Numbered from the stretch's first letter, positions 1 to 10,811 are shown. The stretch is DNA of 64,000 nucleotides from Pleurocapsa sp. PCC 7319 (GCF_000332195.1 NZ_KB235922.1:6173322-6237321); one strand, 5' to 3'. Numbers and translations are program-made. The notes: a model not told the origin generated them from the sequence alone.

Positions 1-426
1 ATGCGAATGTAGCGTTCCGAAGGCTACCCTAAAGGACTCGGCTTCGCCATCGCGCGGAGCGTAATCGCTTTCTAAAGCTGCGACTAAAAAAATGACAAAC
101 AGCAAAATTCGCTCTGTGCTCAATCAGTATCAATAAAAACTACAGGAAGCTGAACTAAATTGTACTATGGCAATACGGACTTACATTAGGGCACTTATTA
201 TTCATTACTCATTATTTACGAGCAATCAATAAACTTGTCCTAATACAACTTTGTACGGCTATATTATAGCGATCGCTGTCAAATTGGCGGTAGATATTGT
301 ACGTGAATTTGAATATGTAATTCAGCTTAGTTTACTTAAATTAATTCTGCCTATAGATGGAACAAGATAACTAATATAGCGTCTACAAGGAGATATAATT
401 TAATTAATAATTAGGCAGTAAATTAA
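1..426. other. Intergenic sequence at window edge, no gene seen
   Basis: No reading frame here looks like protein. Bases 1-75 are a GC-richer patch resembling the dispersed REP-like repeats seen elsewhere in the window (around 14.5 kb and 58.7 kb). The rest is AT-rich and contains one HIP1 octamer near 270. The end of a gene lying to the left cannot be excluded but was not recognised. Confidence 0.5.
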
Positions 427-957
427 GTGTTCCAAGCTGCGCTCAAAAGAGTGAATTCATCAGTACTTAGACGTAATTATCAACGTAATTTAATATCTAA
501 AAAGATTTATTGGTTATTATTACTGGAGACAAATTTGATTTTCAGTAGTTTACCTGTATTGGCTCAATCTAGCATTAGCAGCATTGTAATTGATCAAAAT
601 ACTATTACTCAATCATTAACTGTTGAAGGAATGAGTGGTGGTATAATGACTGCTTTGGAAATAACTAATACTGAGAATACAGCTACAGGTTATTGTGATG
701 GTTTTGTTAGTCGTCTACCCAATCATATTTTCAAATTAAACTCTTTTTTTGAATTCCTGAGGGTAGAAGTAGAGAGTCCAGCGGATACAACTATTTTGGT
801 ACAGGGTCCTGGTGGTGTTTGGTGTAATGATGATTCTCACGATGCCAATCCTATGATTGAAGGAGAATGGCAACCTGGAGAGTATAAAGTCTGGATCGGT
901 TCCTATCAAGCTAATTCTAATAACAACTATCGCCTCAAAATTACGGGAAAAAAATAA
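427..957 (+). CDS. Exported hypothetical protein
   Basis: A 176-residue protein starting at GTG. Residues 1-47 read as a long basic N-region, a hydrophobic stretch and an Ala-Gln cleavage site (LPVLAQ), so export is likely. The mature part carries three cysteines and a C-terminal segment (about 120-174, with VQGPGGVWCNDD and PGEYKVWIGSY) that looks like the beta-sandwich 'pre-peptidase' type domains common in cyanobacterial secreted proteins. No catalytic motif is visible and I do not recognise a named family. It stands alone 80 bp upstream of hom. The GTG start has no strong ribosome binding site, so the true start may lie slightly downstream. Confidence 0.6.
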   Translation: MFQAALKRVNSSVLRRNYQRNLISKKIYWLLLLETNLIFSSLPVLAQSSISSIVIDQNTITQSLTVEGMSGGIMTALEITNTENTATGYCDGFVSRLPNHIFKLNSFFEFLRVEVESPADTTILVQGPGGVWCNDDSHDANPMIEGEWQPGEYKVWIGSYQANSNNNYRLKITGKK

Positions 958-1036
958 CCCAGCAACGAAAAAATTTAGCCAACAGACCCCATTACCGTTA
1001 ATCTAGATAAAGTAAGTTACAGTCAGGACAAAAGTT

Positions 1037-2329
1037 GTGGCTTTCAAGATTGGTTTATTAGGATACGGTACAGTCGGCACAGGAACGGCAGAAATAATTC
1101 TCGATCCATCAGGAAGGAATAGTCTGCTAGGAAAAATAGAGATAGCCAAGGTGGGGGTGCGTTCACTGGATAAACAGCGATCGCCTGAACTCCCCCAGGG
1201 AGTTTTGACTACGGATTTAGAGGCTATTGTCACCGATCCTGAAATTGATATTGTGGTGGAATTGTTGGGCGGATTAGAACCGTCGCGATCACTAATCCTG
1301 AAAGCTATAGATCATGGCAAACACATTGTTACCGCTAATAAAGCCGTAATTGCCCGTCATGGGGCAGAAATTTACACTGCTGCCAATCAAGCAGGAGTAT
1401 ATGTTCTCTTAGAAGGGGCTGTAGGAGGTGGTATTCCTGTCATCAAGCCTTTAAAACAGTCTTTGGGGGTTAACCGAATCCAAACTGTAATCGGTATTGT
1501 TAACGGAACAACCAACTATATCTTGACTCAGATGACTCAAGAGGGGGCAGACTTTGCCGATGTTTTAGCTGAAGCTCAAAAGCTTGGTTATGCTGAAGCC
1601 GATCCCACGGCTGATGTGGATGGTTATGATGCGGCAGATAAAATTGCTATTTTGGCGGCGATCGCCTTTGGTGGGAGAATTAAGCGCGAAGATATTCCCT
1701 GTGAAGGTATTCGTCAGATCACTGCTACCGATATTAGCTATGCTGACGACTTAGGTTTTGTAATTAAATTATTGGCGATCGCTAAATCTAATCCAGATGA
1801 TGACTCGCTCCAAGTAAGAGTTCATCCCACTTTTGTACCTAGAGAACATCCCTTAGCCAACGTTAACGATGTCTACAACGCTATTCTGGTTGAAGGGGAA
1901 CCACTGGGTCAAGTAATGTTTTTTGGTCCTGGTGCAGGTAAAGGGGCTACAGCTAGTGCGGTAGTGTCAGATATCGCCAATATAGTTGCTATTCTGCAAA
2001 CAAGCAATACTAATCAAAAGCTCGATCCTTTATTACGCTGCTCCCATGAACATTTCAGTGAGCTGACTCCCATTGCCAACATCAAAACTCGTTTTTATGC
2101 TCGTTTTCTCTGTCAGGATGTGTCTGGGGTCATTGGTCATTTAGGAACTAGCTTTGGCAACCATGATGTTAGTCTAGAATCGGTAGTCCAAATTGGCTTT
2201 CGCGACCATTTAGCCGAGATCGTGGTTGTTACCCACGATGTTCAAGAAGGCAACTTCCGTCAAGCTTTAGAAGAAATTAAAAACCTAGAGGCGATCGACA
2301 GTATTCCCAGTATTCTGAGAGTATTGTAA
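1037..2329 (+). CDS. hom: Homoserine dehydrogenase
   Basis: This enzyme reduces aspartate semialdehyde to homoserine with NAD(P)H, at the branch to threonine and methionine in the cytoplasm. The N-terminal Rossmann motif GYGTVG is at residues 9-14. The central catalytic region contains NGTTNYIL and the DPTADVDGYDAADK signature. The C-terminal ~80 residues (from about 350, RFLCQDVSGVIGHLG) form an ACT regulatory domain, as in the long (~430 residue) bacterial Hom proteins that threonine inhibits. The length of 430 matches the family. The GTG start is chosen because the nucleotide-binding strand begins immediately after it. Confidence 0.95.
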   Translation: MAFKIGLLGYGTVGTGTAEIILDPSGRNSLLGKIEIAKVGVRSLDKQRSPELPQGVLTTDLEAIVTDPEIDIVVELLGGLEPSRSLILKAIDHGKHIVTANKAVIARHGAEIYTAANQAGVYVLLEGAVGGGIPVIKPLKQSLGVNRIQTVIGIVNGTTNYILTQMTQEGADFADVLAEAQKLGYAEADPTADVDGYDAADKIAILAAIAFGGRIKREDIPCEGIRQITATDISYADDLGFVIKLLAIAKSNPDDDSLQVRVHPTFVPREHPLANVNDVYNAILVEGEPLGQVMFFGPGAGKGATASAVVSDIANIVAILQTSNTNQKLDPLLRCSHEHFSELTPIANIKTRFYARFLCQDVSGVIGHLGTSFGNHDVSLESVVQIGFRDHLAEIVVVTHDVQEGNFRQALEEIKNLEAIDSIPSILRVL

Positions 2330-2426
2330 TTAAAGGAGCTACGCTCCTAGCTATTAGCTATCAGCTGATAGTTTTTCAAATTAATGAGTCGCGCTCTAAG
2401 AAATTACTCTTGGCAAAAATACCAAG

Positions 2427-2551
2427 TATAGCGTTTCTCAAATAAGTGAGGTACAAATATAAACTTAGTCAAAAACCTGAAAACCCCTATTCTCTATTCC
2501 CTATTCCCTGACTCCAACAAGGTGTATCTCATTAATACGAGAAACGCTATA
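2427..2551. repeat. MITE-like element with inverted ends
   Basis: The left end TATAGCGTTTCTC (2427-2439) is repeated in perfect inverted form at 2539-2551. The similarity extends imperfectly inward for about 29 bp on each side (GTGAGGTACA against ATGAGATACA after inversion). The interior is non-coding and includes a heptad repeat of CTATTCC type near 2485-2510. The size (125 bp), the TA at the outer edges and the lack of coding capacity fit a miniature inverted-repeat element, perhaps mobilised by an IS630/Tc1-type transposase. That family assignment is inference. Confidence 0.6.
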
Positions 2552-2556
2552 ATAGC

Positions 2557-3045
2557 TTATTCACAGTTTTCAGTTAACAAAGATAAAGCTAATTCAAAAC
2601 TATTTGATTGAGTTTGAACAGCATAAGCTTCTCTCTCTATTGCTTGGCTATGAGTATCAATATATCGTTTAAAAAAAGGTTGAGCTTGTTTAATCGGCTC
2701 GATATCTAAACCTAAAGTTTTAACTGTGCCCTTTCCGGCACAAAATTGAGCAGCATGAACGGTTTCATGGATTAAGACAGGATTACTAATACCTAATTCA
2801 AATACAATTGGATTAATCCAAATAGATTTACTAGTAGCATTTAATACGCCATAAGGTTTTCTGACTCGGCGACGATTAAAATCTGGTTTCTGGCTGGCTA
2901 AATTAAAGTCTGGTGGAAGAGCTATGTTCACCTTGAATCCATAGCTTTCTAGCTGATTTTTTAGCTGGATAAATTCTGGATTAAAATTAAGATCAGAGGA
3001 TTGAGCGATTAAGATTACTGAACTTAGTAATAAAGATTTCAACAT
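2557..3045 (-). CDS. Exported hypothetical protein with HExxH-like motif
   Basis: The 162-residue protein has a short hydrophobic N-terminus (LLLSSVILIAQS), so it may be exported. Residues around 93-101 read LIHETVHAAQ, an HExxH zinc-metallopeptidase-like helix, and the protein ends in a Glu/Leu-rich helix. No third zinc ligand can be assigned with confidence. It could be a minimal metallopeptidase-fold protein of unknown substrate. It is encoded opposite to both neighbours, just inside the MITE-like repeat. Confidence 0.6.
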   Translation of the reverse strand: MLKSLLLSSVILIAQSSDLNFNPEFIQLKNQLESYGFKVNIALPPDFNLASQKPDFNRRRVRKPYGVLNATSKSIWINPIVFELGISNPVLIHETVHAAQFCAGKGTVKTLGLDIEPIKQAQPFFKRYIDTHSQAIEREAYAVQTQSNSFELALSLLTENCE

Positions 3046-3129
3046 TATTTTAGTACCGCTGCGAGAAAGTTAGGCTCGAAAAAACAAGCTTTGACTGCTG
3101 GATAACAGAACAAAGAGAAAATTAAGGCA

Positions 3130-3561
3130 ATGTATGAGTTAACAGAATTACGCCACAGTATAGAAACAAAAGACTACAGTAAGGCTTTGACAATTATTGA
3201 TGAATTAGAAGCAATGTCCCTGGAAGATAAAATCAGCAGAATTTACAGCTACGGGGTAATATTGCTAATCCATCTAATTAAGCAAAGTGCAGAACAAAAG
3301 ACAACACGCTCCTGGGAAAATTCTATTAAAAACTCTGTTTTTAGAATTAAAAAAACTAATAAAAGAAGAAAAGCAGATGGCTATTATTTACAAATTCAAG
3401 AGCTGGCAGAAACTCTTGAGGAAGCTTTTGAGGAAGCCTTAAGAGAAGCATCTCTAGAAGCTTTTGGTGGTGCTTATAGCGAATTACAAATACTGGAAAA
3501 AATTAACAAACAACAGATCCTTAATGATGCTTTAGATTTGATCAAACCTGATGATAATTGA
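3130..3561 (+). CDS. DUF29-like protein
   Basis: The protein is 143 residues, all-helical in appearance and soluble. Residues 10-75 follow the DUF29 pattern: an acidic segment, 'IIDELEAMSLEDK', then a hydrophobic helix containing LLIHLIKQ, followed by 'RSWENSIKNS'. DUF29 proteins are abundant in cyanobacteria, often in paralogous sets near mobile DNA, and have no established function. The gene has its own ATG without an obvious Shine-Dalgarno sequence and no operon partner. Confidence 0.6.
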   Translation: MYELTELRHSIETKDYSKALTIIDELEAMSLEDKISRIYSYGVILLIHLIKQSAEQKTTRSWENSIKNSVFRIKKTNKRRKADGYYLQIQELAETLEEAFEEALREASLEAFGGAYSELQILEKINKQQILNDALDLIKPDDN

Positions 3562-3666
3562 TTAAAAGTATGTTTTGACGAGCGACCCTGATGAGGTTTC
3601 CTCATCGAAGGAACGCGCGAGTTTGGAAATCGGATTTAGTATAAATTCTAAATAGGAAAGCTAAGG

Positions 3667-4749
3667 CTAATCGAGAGGAAGATAAATATTTTCAATTGGT
3701 ACTACTTTAACGTTCAGCTCTACTTTTTTGTCTAGTTTCTGAGCTAGTAGATTTCTGACAACTTTCAAGCGATCGCGATTAATTGAATTAGGAGGAGCCA
3801 TAACTTCCATGTCTATGAAAATATTATCTTGTTGTCGTCTAACTTCTATTGAACGAATATCACTGTTAGAAAAAGTAGCTATCTGATTGCGAATTATTTC
3901 ATTGACGTTGTAGCGGACATTGTTTTGTAAAATTAAACCTCTCAATGACAAACTCAAAGGTAAACCGAGAATTAGCAGAACACTAATGGAGAAAATCAGT
4001 CCTTGTTTGGCTCTGGCAATACTGCCATAAGATTGAAGTAACAGAATAATTACGCCACTAAAAATAATTCCTGTCAGGTTAGTTAAAAATAATAACAATG
4101 CTCCCACTGCAAGAGAACTTTCGCCTAAAGCAAAACCAATACCTACAACGCTAAGAGGCGGAACTAGAGCAACAGCGATCGCTACCCCAGGTAAGGCATC
4201 GGCAATTCTGCGTCGAGTATTGGCAAAAGCCCCTGCTGCCCCTGCTGCCAAGGCAATAATCAAATCAAGTAAAGTAGGATTTGTACGAGATAAAATTTCT
4301 GAGTTTACAGTCTTTAAACCAACTAATTGGACAGTTAAATAAGAGATGATGACTGTAAAAATAACTCCAGTTAACAAAGTTAGAAAAGAGCGTCGCAACA
4401 AGCGTCGATTGGCAACTGTTGTCGAGTAGGCAATACCTGTAATGGGTCCAATCAGAGGCGCGATAATCATGGCACCAATAATAATAGCTACGCTATTGGC
4501 TAATAATCCTAATGTGGCAATTACCCCAGATAAACCCAGTAAAAAATAAAAACTTAAAGAGGGAACAGAAGCCCGCCAAAGATGTCGATTAAGACTGGCT
4601 ACTGGGATCGGTTTTTCTGCTAACCAATGCCAGTCACCACTCTGACTATTCCAAAATTCTTCCAAATTTTTGGCTTGGACGGGATATTTCTGACGAAAAT
4701 ATGATTTTAGCCGAGCATACCAACCAACATTGGGATTGAGTATTAACAT
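3667..4749 (-). CDS. DUF389 family integral membrane protein
   Basis: The 360-residue protein has a soluble N-terminal part (about 1-65), then a run of hydrophobic segments from about 66 to 275, and a soluble C-terminal domain of ~85 residues rich in charged residues. The membrane region carries the DUF389 signatures GAMIIAPLIGPITGIAYS and NTRRRIADALPGVAIAVALVPPLSVVGIG. Family members (TIGR00341-like) are presumed transporters or channels without a known substrate. The gene lies just downstream of comF on the same strand with a 28-bp gap, so co-transcription is possible. Confidence 0.85.
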   Translation of the reverse strand: MLILNPNVGWYARLKSYFRQKYPVQAKNLEEFWNSQSGDWHWLAEKPIPVASLNRHLWRASVPSLSFYFLLGLSGVIATLGLLANSVAIIIGAMIIAPLIGPITGIAYSTTVANRRLLRRSFLTLLTGVIFTVIISYLTVQLVGLKTVNSEILSRTNPTLLDLIIALAAGAAGAFANTRRRIADALPGVAIAVALVPPLSVVGIGFALGESSLAVGALLLFLTNLTGIIFSGVIILLLQSYGSIARAKQGLIFSISVLLILGLPLSLSLRGLILQNNVRYNVNEIIRNQIATFSNSDIRSIEVRRQQDNIFIDMEVMAPPNSINRDRLKVVRNLLAQKLDKKVELNVKVVPIENIYLPLD

Positions 4750-4777
4750 AAGAGAAATTAGTCGATCAACAGTAGAT

Positions 4778-5428
4778 TTACTGATTACTGATTATTGATT
4801 TAGCAACTACTACTGCTCCAATCACTTCGATCCTTTGTTGTCGTAAAATCTTCGCTGACTCCTTGATCGTAGTTCCCACAGTATAAATATCATCTAAGAG
4901 TAACACAGGATGTTTAGGTAATTTATGACCGATCTGAAAAGCATTCTCTAAGTTTTTCGTTCTCTCCTCTAAACTTAAGTTAAACATCGCTTGTGTATCT
5001 CGCACTCGAATTAAAGCCTGAGAATTTAAACCATATCCTGTAATTTGACAAAAACTTCTAGCTATAATTTCTGCTTGATTAAATCCTCTCTTCTTTAACT
5101 TTTTACTATGTAGCGGAATCGGCACAACAGTTATTTTTGCTAGGGGTTTAATCAAACCACTATGTAACCAAACATCACCCAATAATTTCCCTAAAAGTCC
5201 ACCTATATCTGGTTGATTTTGATACTTCATTAAAGCGATCGCTCTTTTTAATTGTCCATCATATCTACCCCAGGCAAATACAGATAGATTATTCCAAGAA
5301 ATATTACGATCCTTTAACTGATGACTCAATAATTTTTGTTGACAATATTGGCAAAGAGATTCTGAAGTAGTACGACTACAAAATAGACAACGAGATTCCA
5401 GAAATACCGAGATAAGTTGCTTCAACAT
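4778..5428 (-). CDS. comF: ComF family phosphoribosyltransferase-like protein
   Basis: The 216-residue protein has an N-terminal zinc ribbon (CLFC near 14-17 and CQYC near 26-29) and a type I PRTase fold with the PRPP-loop motif VLLLDDIYTVGTTIKE near 175-190. The family has a role in competence or DNA uptake in naturally transformable bacteria, and cyanobacterial ComF is required for transformation in Synechocystis. The upstream segment KKRGFNQAEIIAR is also typical of the family. It is followed by the DUF389 gene on the same strand. Confidence 0.9.
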   Translation of the reverse strand: MLKQLISVFLESRCLFCSRTTSESLCQYCQQKLLSHQLKDRNISWNNLSVFAWGRYDGQLKRAIALMKYQNQPDIGGLLGKLLGDVWLHSGLIKPLAKITVVPIPLHSKKLKKRGFNQAEIIARSFCQITGYGLNSQALIRVRDTQAMFNLSLEERTKNLENAFQIGHKLPKHPVLLLDDIYTVGTTIKESAKILRQQRIEVIGAVVVAKSIISNQ

Positions 5429-5534
5429 ATCCCTAGTTTTCCCAGAATCACTAAGAAAAATTGGCTTTACTGATTTAAGATCTGAAATCGATAAAACAAG
5501 GTTCGTAAATAGGACTTACAAAGTTAAAATCATA

Positions 5535-6140
5535 CTAACTGTTATACTTCATGACCATCTCCAAACGAGATAAAGCACTAGTTGCTGATTCTTGAATGTA
5601 AGGATCAGCAGATTCATCATTACTCAAATTAGTTAATACTTCTACTCCTCTAGGATCCCCCATTGAACCAAGAGCATTTAAAATTGCTACTCCAACTGCT
5701 AGGTTTTCACTAGTGTTTAGGGTCTCTACCAAAAGATCGAATACAGGGGGGCCGATTTCACCTAAGGTCATCACCGCAGGAATATTGACCACCGGATTAG
5801 GATCATTCAGTGCCTGTTTTAATCCTTGGATACCTTCCTCTGGCATTTGTACCTCTGGATGATTAACTACTACCTGAGCCAAAGCTTTAGCACAGCTTGA
5901 GCGCACTGTAGCATTATCACTATTGAGCAAAGAGTCAACCACAGAGGGAACAACATCGGCACCAATTATCCCTAATGCTTTTACTGCTGCTCTCCTATAG
6001 GTTACATCTTCTTGGTTGAGAATACTCATTAAGCGAGGAATAGTATTTTCATCTCTTGCCTCAGCTAATTCCAGCATTGCTTTCCTACGCAAATTTGGGT
6101 TTGGATGTTTAAGTTTCTCGAATATTGCGTCTGTAGTCAT
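5535..6140 (-). CDS. cpeZ: HEAT-repeat phycoerythrin lyase/chaperone, CpeZ-like
   Basis: The 201-residue protein is composed of HEAT-like repeats throughout: repeated blocks of the form 'RRAAVKALGIIG', 'VRSSCAKALAQV', 'VVNIPAVMTLGEIG'. It belongs to the CpcE/CpcF/CpeY/CpeZ/NblB group. The CpeZ call rests on its length (~200 residues) and on its position directly downstream of cpeB-cpeA on the same strand. CpeZ acts as a chaperone-like partner of the CpeY lyase in attaching phycoerythrobilin to, or stabilising, phycoerythrin. No cpeY is visible here, so the partner must be encoded elsewhere. The alternative is another E/F-type lyase subunit or NblB-like protein. Confidence 0.8.
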   Translation of the reverse strand: MTTDAIFEKLKHPNPNLRRKAMLELAEARDENTIPRLMSILNQEDVTYRRAAVKALGIIGADVVPSVVDSLLNSDNATVRSSCAKALAQVVVNHPEVQMPEEGIQGLKQALNDPNPVVNIPAVMTLGEIGPPVFDLLVETLNTSENLAVGVAILNALGSMGDPRGVEVLTNLSNDESADPYIQESATSALSRLEMVMKYNS

Positions 6141-6354
6141 CAGGTTTTATAGTTCTATTTTATAGCCGTACAAAGTAGTAATTGCTATATTTCTAAATAT
6201 TTTAAAGTAGAGAATTACTCTAGCCATACAAACAATAGGAGCTTTAAGACTGATACTCAAACTAATTGAAGTCAAAGCAACAGACCTAAAGCCCCCATCT
6301 ACCAAACAGAGATATTATCTATTTAGTTATAAAATTGGACTACTAATCAGCCTT

Positions 6355-6876
<522 letters not shown>

Positions 6877-6946
6877 TTATAAAAGTGACAACATGACCAC
6901 TTTATGCCAATTTGTTAAGGTTATTGGCTAGATTAAAAGGGATTTT

Positions 6947-7779
<833 letters not shown>

Positions 7780-8772
7780 TTAATTTTTGACCGGTTTACG
7801 ATTTCTTTCTAATCCGGGAAAAGCTTGATTTTGCTTGCAATAATTACCTAACCAAGTTACACCGCTTAAAGAACGAAAAGGAATGACCGATAAATCTGTT
7901 TCTGGTATTTCGAGATTAACTCGAGCTCCAGAAGCTTCAACTCCTAATAATTGTAGTAAAGGTGATATATTTGCAGTTTCGACATTGAGTTTACAAAAAC
8001 CCTGAAGCCAAGCAATTTGATTTTGTAAAGGGTCGATTGCTTCTGCTTGTACTGCTCTAATAGTAGTTTGTGCTTCAGGAGGTTCATTAGCAATCATGGC
8101 CTCCATTTCTTCAGGTCTGGCGCCTAAACCGGTTGATAGTTCTACAGTTTCATAAAACATTGGCAGTACAAAATGTTCCACTAGACCTACTACTCCCTGA
8201 ACAATTGAGACAAATTGACCAGCTTGTAATTGGAGTGTGACATCACCATTTGTACTGGAGACTTTAACTAGACCTGCGGGACTATCAGTTAAAACTCCGA
8301 TTAAAGAAGCATTATTTTTAGGAGTATGCTGAACGAATAAAGCTGTTCCTTGGGATACTACTTTAGCTTGAGGAGTATTGATGGTACTTTGTCCCTGGTC
8401 GGGACGAATCATAATTAGGGCAGCACCACTAGTTAGCTCAAAACGGCGTTTACCTTGAGGAAAACGAAAAGTCGTTCCGGCACCTGTTCTAACTAGTGTG
8501 CCTTCATTAAACAAAATATCAGCACGAGAATTTGCACCAGTACGAACAGAATCTTTGGGGGTAATTGAATCGCCAAGTTTAGCTGGGTTCCAATTTGGTC
8601 TACTTTTGTAATTTATATCAACCTGATTACGGATTTTATAAATTTTAGCTTGTTTAATGACGGTGCTAGCTAAAACTTGATGGGAGTAAAAGCCCACTAA
8701 ACATAAGCTTATGCCTAGCTTTTTAAATAAGTGAGCCATAATTTTAGGATTTGAAGGCAAAAACTGCTGCAT
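7780..8772 (-). CDS. Exported FecR-domain protein
   Basis: The 330-residue protein carries a signal peptide (LFKKLGISLCLVGFYSHQVLAS). Residues about 60-200 form a FecR-like beta domain: SVRTGANSRADILFNEGTL, FELTSGAALIMI and LQAGQFVSI. The C-terminal ~130 residues are not recognised. Cyanobacterial proteins of this type have FecR domains without an adjacent sigma factor, so iron regulation should not be assumed. The internal Met12 (start at 8739) leaves a better signal peptide and may be the true start. It lies upstream of cpeB on the same strand, but a link to phycoerythrin is not shown. Confidence 0.75.
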   Translation of the reverse strand: MQQFLPSNPKIMAHLFKKLGISLCLVGFYSHQVLASTVIKQAKIYKIRNQVDINYKSRPNWNPAKLGDSITPKDSVRTGANSRADILFNEGTLVRTGAGTTFRFPQGKRRFELTSGAALIMIRPDQGQSTINTPQAKVVSQGTALFVQHTPKNNASLIGVLTDSPAGLVKVSSTNGDVTLQLQAGQFVSIVQGVVGLVEHFVLPMFYETVELSTGLGARPEEMEAMIANEPPEAQTTIRAVQAEAIDPLQNQIAWLQGFCKLNVETANISPLLQLLGVEASGARVNLEIPETDLSVIPFRSLSGVTWLGNYCKQNQAFPGLERNRKPVKN

Positions 8773-9045
8773 AAAAAAAAAGGAGCAGACGTATTAAGAC
8801 ATTACGGTAAAGTCAACCTAATATTTTGACTTTCTAAAACAGACATACAATACAGTATGTATTTTGTAAGTCAGCGATACCAACGTAATCTTTACCGCAT
8901 TACACTTTATCAACCTTATCAACAAACAATAAATTTCTACAATAAGTCAGATTATTTGAGAGCAAGGCTTAAATCTTCAATGATTTTTTACTTGTGATTC
9001 ATAAGACAACAAACTGAGTTATTTTATAGTGGAGTTGTTCAAATT

Positions 9046-9393
9046 ATGTTTAAGCAATTAGTTTCCCTAGCTGTTATACCTGCTGTGTTTGCCTTGTCTA
9101 CAGGATTGGCTTACGCCAATGACATTGAAGTAAAAACTGGTAACATGCAGGTGTCTGTACAAAACGGTAAAGTTCAAGTTAATTCTGGTTCTAATGCCGC
9201 TAAAAACTCTTCTTGGTTAAATCGTCTGAGTAACCTGAGAATATTTAATGGTCGTTCTTCTTCGTCTTCTGTTGGCTCAAATATGAACTGCGATCGCCGT
9301 TCTTCTGGTCATTCAACTACCAGCAGCAATAGCTCTGGTACAGCGGTATCTCGAAGCACCAGTACTTCAACAAGTATGACTTGTAGTAATTAG
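9046..9393 (+). CDS. Small secreted Ser/Asn-rich hypothetical protein
   Basis: The 115-residue protein has a clear signal peptide (MFKQLVSLAVIPAVFALSTGLAYA, cleavage after AYA). The mature part starts with a possible beta repeat (MQVSVQNGKVQVNSGS) and ends in a low-complexity Ser/Thr tract with two cysteines. No domain is recognised. Secretion to the periplasm or surface is likely. The gene stands alone and is followed by a hairpin terminator. Confidence 0.65.
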   Translation: MFKQLVSLAVIPAVFALSTGLAYANDIEVKTGNMQVSVQNGKVQVNSGSNAAKNSSWLNRLSNLRIFNGRSSSSSVGSNMNCDRRSSGHSTTSSNSSGTAVSRSTSTSTSMTCSN

Positions 9394-9403
9394 TTTTTGG
9401 GAG

Positions 9404-9430
9404 GGAGAGGGTATTAAAAGTATCCTCTCC
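9404..9430 (+). terminator. Hairpin terminator after the small secreted protein gene
   Basis: GGAGAGGGTA (9404-9413) can pair with TATCCTCTCC (9421-9430) around a 7-base loop, with one G-T wobble. A short T-containing stretch (TTTGTCT) follows. It lies just after the stop codon at 9393 and faces the convergent pterin dehydratase gene. Confidence 0.6.
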
Positions 9431-9468
9431 TTTGTCTGGTCAAATATTAACTATTTCGGAAAAAACTT

Positions 9469-9843
9469 TTATTCGGCTAGTTGAGATATAGTTTGGGCTA
9501 AATCAAAGTCTTTTTGGGTTAATCCCCCCGCATCGTGAGAGGTCAGCGAAACTTCGACTTTATTGTAGGAAATAGCTAGATCTGGGTGATGTCCTGCTGC
9601 TTCTGCCGGTTCAACCAGCTGATTAACAAAAGCGATCGCCTCAACAAAGTTTTTAAACTCAAAGGTTCGAGTCAAGTTTTGGTCTTCCTGCTGCCATTGG
9701 GGAATGGTTTGAATTTTTTGATCAATTTCAGTTTGAGTTAAGGGCATTGAATCTGCATTAAGGGGTTGAGATAAAAAACAAAAAATCGTTGCCATAACCA
9801 AAAGCAATACTTTAGGTAACGGCTGCTTTAAAACTGAGAACAT
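9469..9843 (-). CDS. 4a-hydroxytetrahydrobiopterin dehydratase with signal peptide
   Basis: The core (about residues 33-124) is the small pterin-4a-carbinolamine dehydratase fold with the catalytic signature AAGHHPDLAISYNKVEVSL and a C-terminal DFDLAQTI helix. The family dehydrates 4a-hydroxytetrahydropterin and recycles the cofactor. The protein also has an N-terminal ~31-residue segment (KVLLLVMATIFCFLSQPLNA) that reads as a signal peptide or anchor, so the enzyme may be exported. An internal Met at residue 33 could give a cytoplasmic form, but no ribosome binding site supports it. The gene lies 38 bp downstream of accD on the same strand. Confidence 0.85.
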   Translation of the reverse strand: MFSVLKQPLPKVLLLVMATIFCFLSQPLNADSMPLTQTEIDQKIQTIPQWQQEDQNLTRTFEFKNFVEAIAFVNQLVEPAEAAGHHPDLAISYNKVEVSLTSHDAGGLTQKDFDLAQTISQLAE

Positions 9844-9881
9844 CGTTTCGTTGTCAATATAAATAACTTATTAATAGTGTC

Positions 9882-10811
9882 TTAAACTGTCTCACTAATT
9901 TCAGGATGGTGATAATGATTATTTTGCTCCAAGGGTGACATCAGAGTGTAAAAAGGCTGGTGCAAACTAATTAACTGAGCCAAGGTCTTTTTGAGTTGAG
10001 TACGCGGCACAATTGAATCAACAAAACCATGTTCTAATAAATATTCCGAAGTTTGGAATCCTTCTGGTAATTTTTCTCTGAGGGTTTGTTCAATAACTCT
10101 TCTTCCTGCGAAGCCAATTGTTGCCTTGGGTTCAGCTAAAATAATATCTCCTAGCATAGCAAAACTAGCAGTGACCCCTCCCATAGTGGGATGAGCTAAT
10201 ACGGGTATGTACAATAGTTTTGCCGCTTGATGGCGTTGCAAAGCCCCGGAAATTTTTGCCATCTGCATCAGGCTGAACATACCTTCTTGCATCCTAGCTC
10301 CTCCAGAGGCACAAACTATTACCACGGGGAAACGTTCTGCTGTAGCGCATTCTATTAAACGACATAGTTTTTCACCGACCACAGATCCCATACTGCCACC
10401 CATAAAGCGAAAATCCATTACTCCTAGGGCAAGGGGTAGACCATCAATTAAACCTGTTCCTGTTTTCACGGCATCAGTTAAGCCTGTTTTGGCTTGATAA
10501 TCTTGCAATCTTGCTTGATAGTCTTTGCGATCGCGAAATTTCAGAGGATCGATAGGGCGTATATTTTCGTCCAAAGGTTTCCAGGTCTTAGCGTCAATCA
10601 ATTGTTTAATTCTTTCGTCACTATCAACTCGGTGATGATAGTCACATTCAGCACAAACCAATTGGTTAGCCTGTAAATCCTTAGTATAGGTAACAGAGCC
10701 ACAAGAACTACATTTTGTCCATAATCCATCAGCAATTTCTCTTTCTTGCTGTTTTTGCATCGGTGCTTCGGTTTTTCTGATATTAGCAAACCAATCAAAT
10801 AAGGAAGACAT
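9882..10811 (-). CDS. accD: Acetyl-CoA carboxylase carboxyltransferase subunit beta
   Basis: The 309-residue protein matches bacterial/chloroplast AccD. An N-terminal four-cysteine zinc finger (CSSCGS ... CAEC, about 34-56) is followed by the crotonase-fold carboxyltransferase domain with [31 protein letters not shown] and [15 protein letters not shown]. With AccA it transfers the carboxyl group from biotin to acetyl-CoA to make malonyl-CoA for fatty acid synthesis. The pterin dehydratase follows and a small DUF2007 gene precedes it on the same strand. Confidence 0.96.
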   Translation of the reverse strand: MSSLFDWFANIRKTEAPMQKQQEREIADGLWTKCSSCGSVTYTKDLQANQLVCAECDYHHRVDSDERIKQLIDAKTWKPLDENIRPIDPLKFRDRKDYQARLQDYQAKTGLTDAVKTGTGLIDGLPLALGVMDFRFMGGSMGSVVGEKLCRLIECATAERFPVVIVCASGGARMQEGMFSLMQMAKISGALQRHQAAKLLYIPVLAHPTMGGVTASFAMLGDIILAEPKATIGFAGRRVIEQTLREKLPEGFQTSEYLLEHGFVDSIVPRTQLKKTLAQLISLHQPFYTLMSPLEQNNHYHHPEISETV

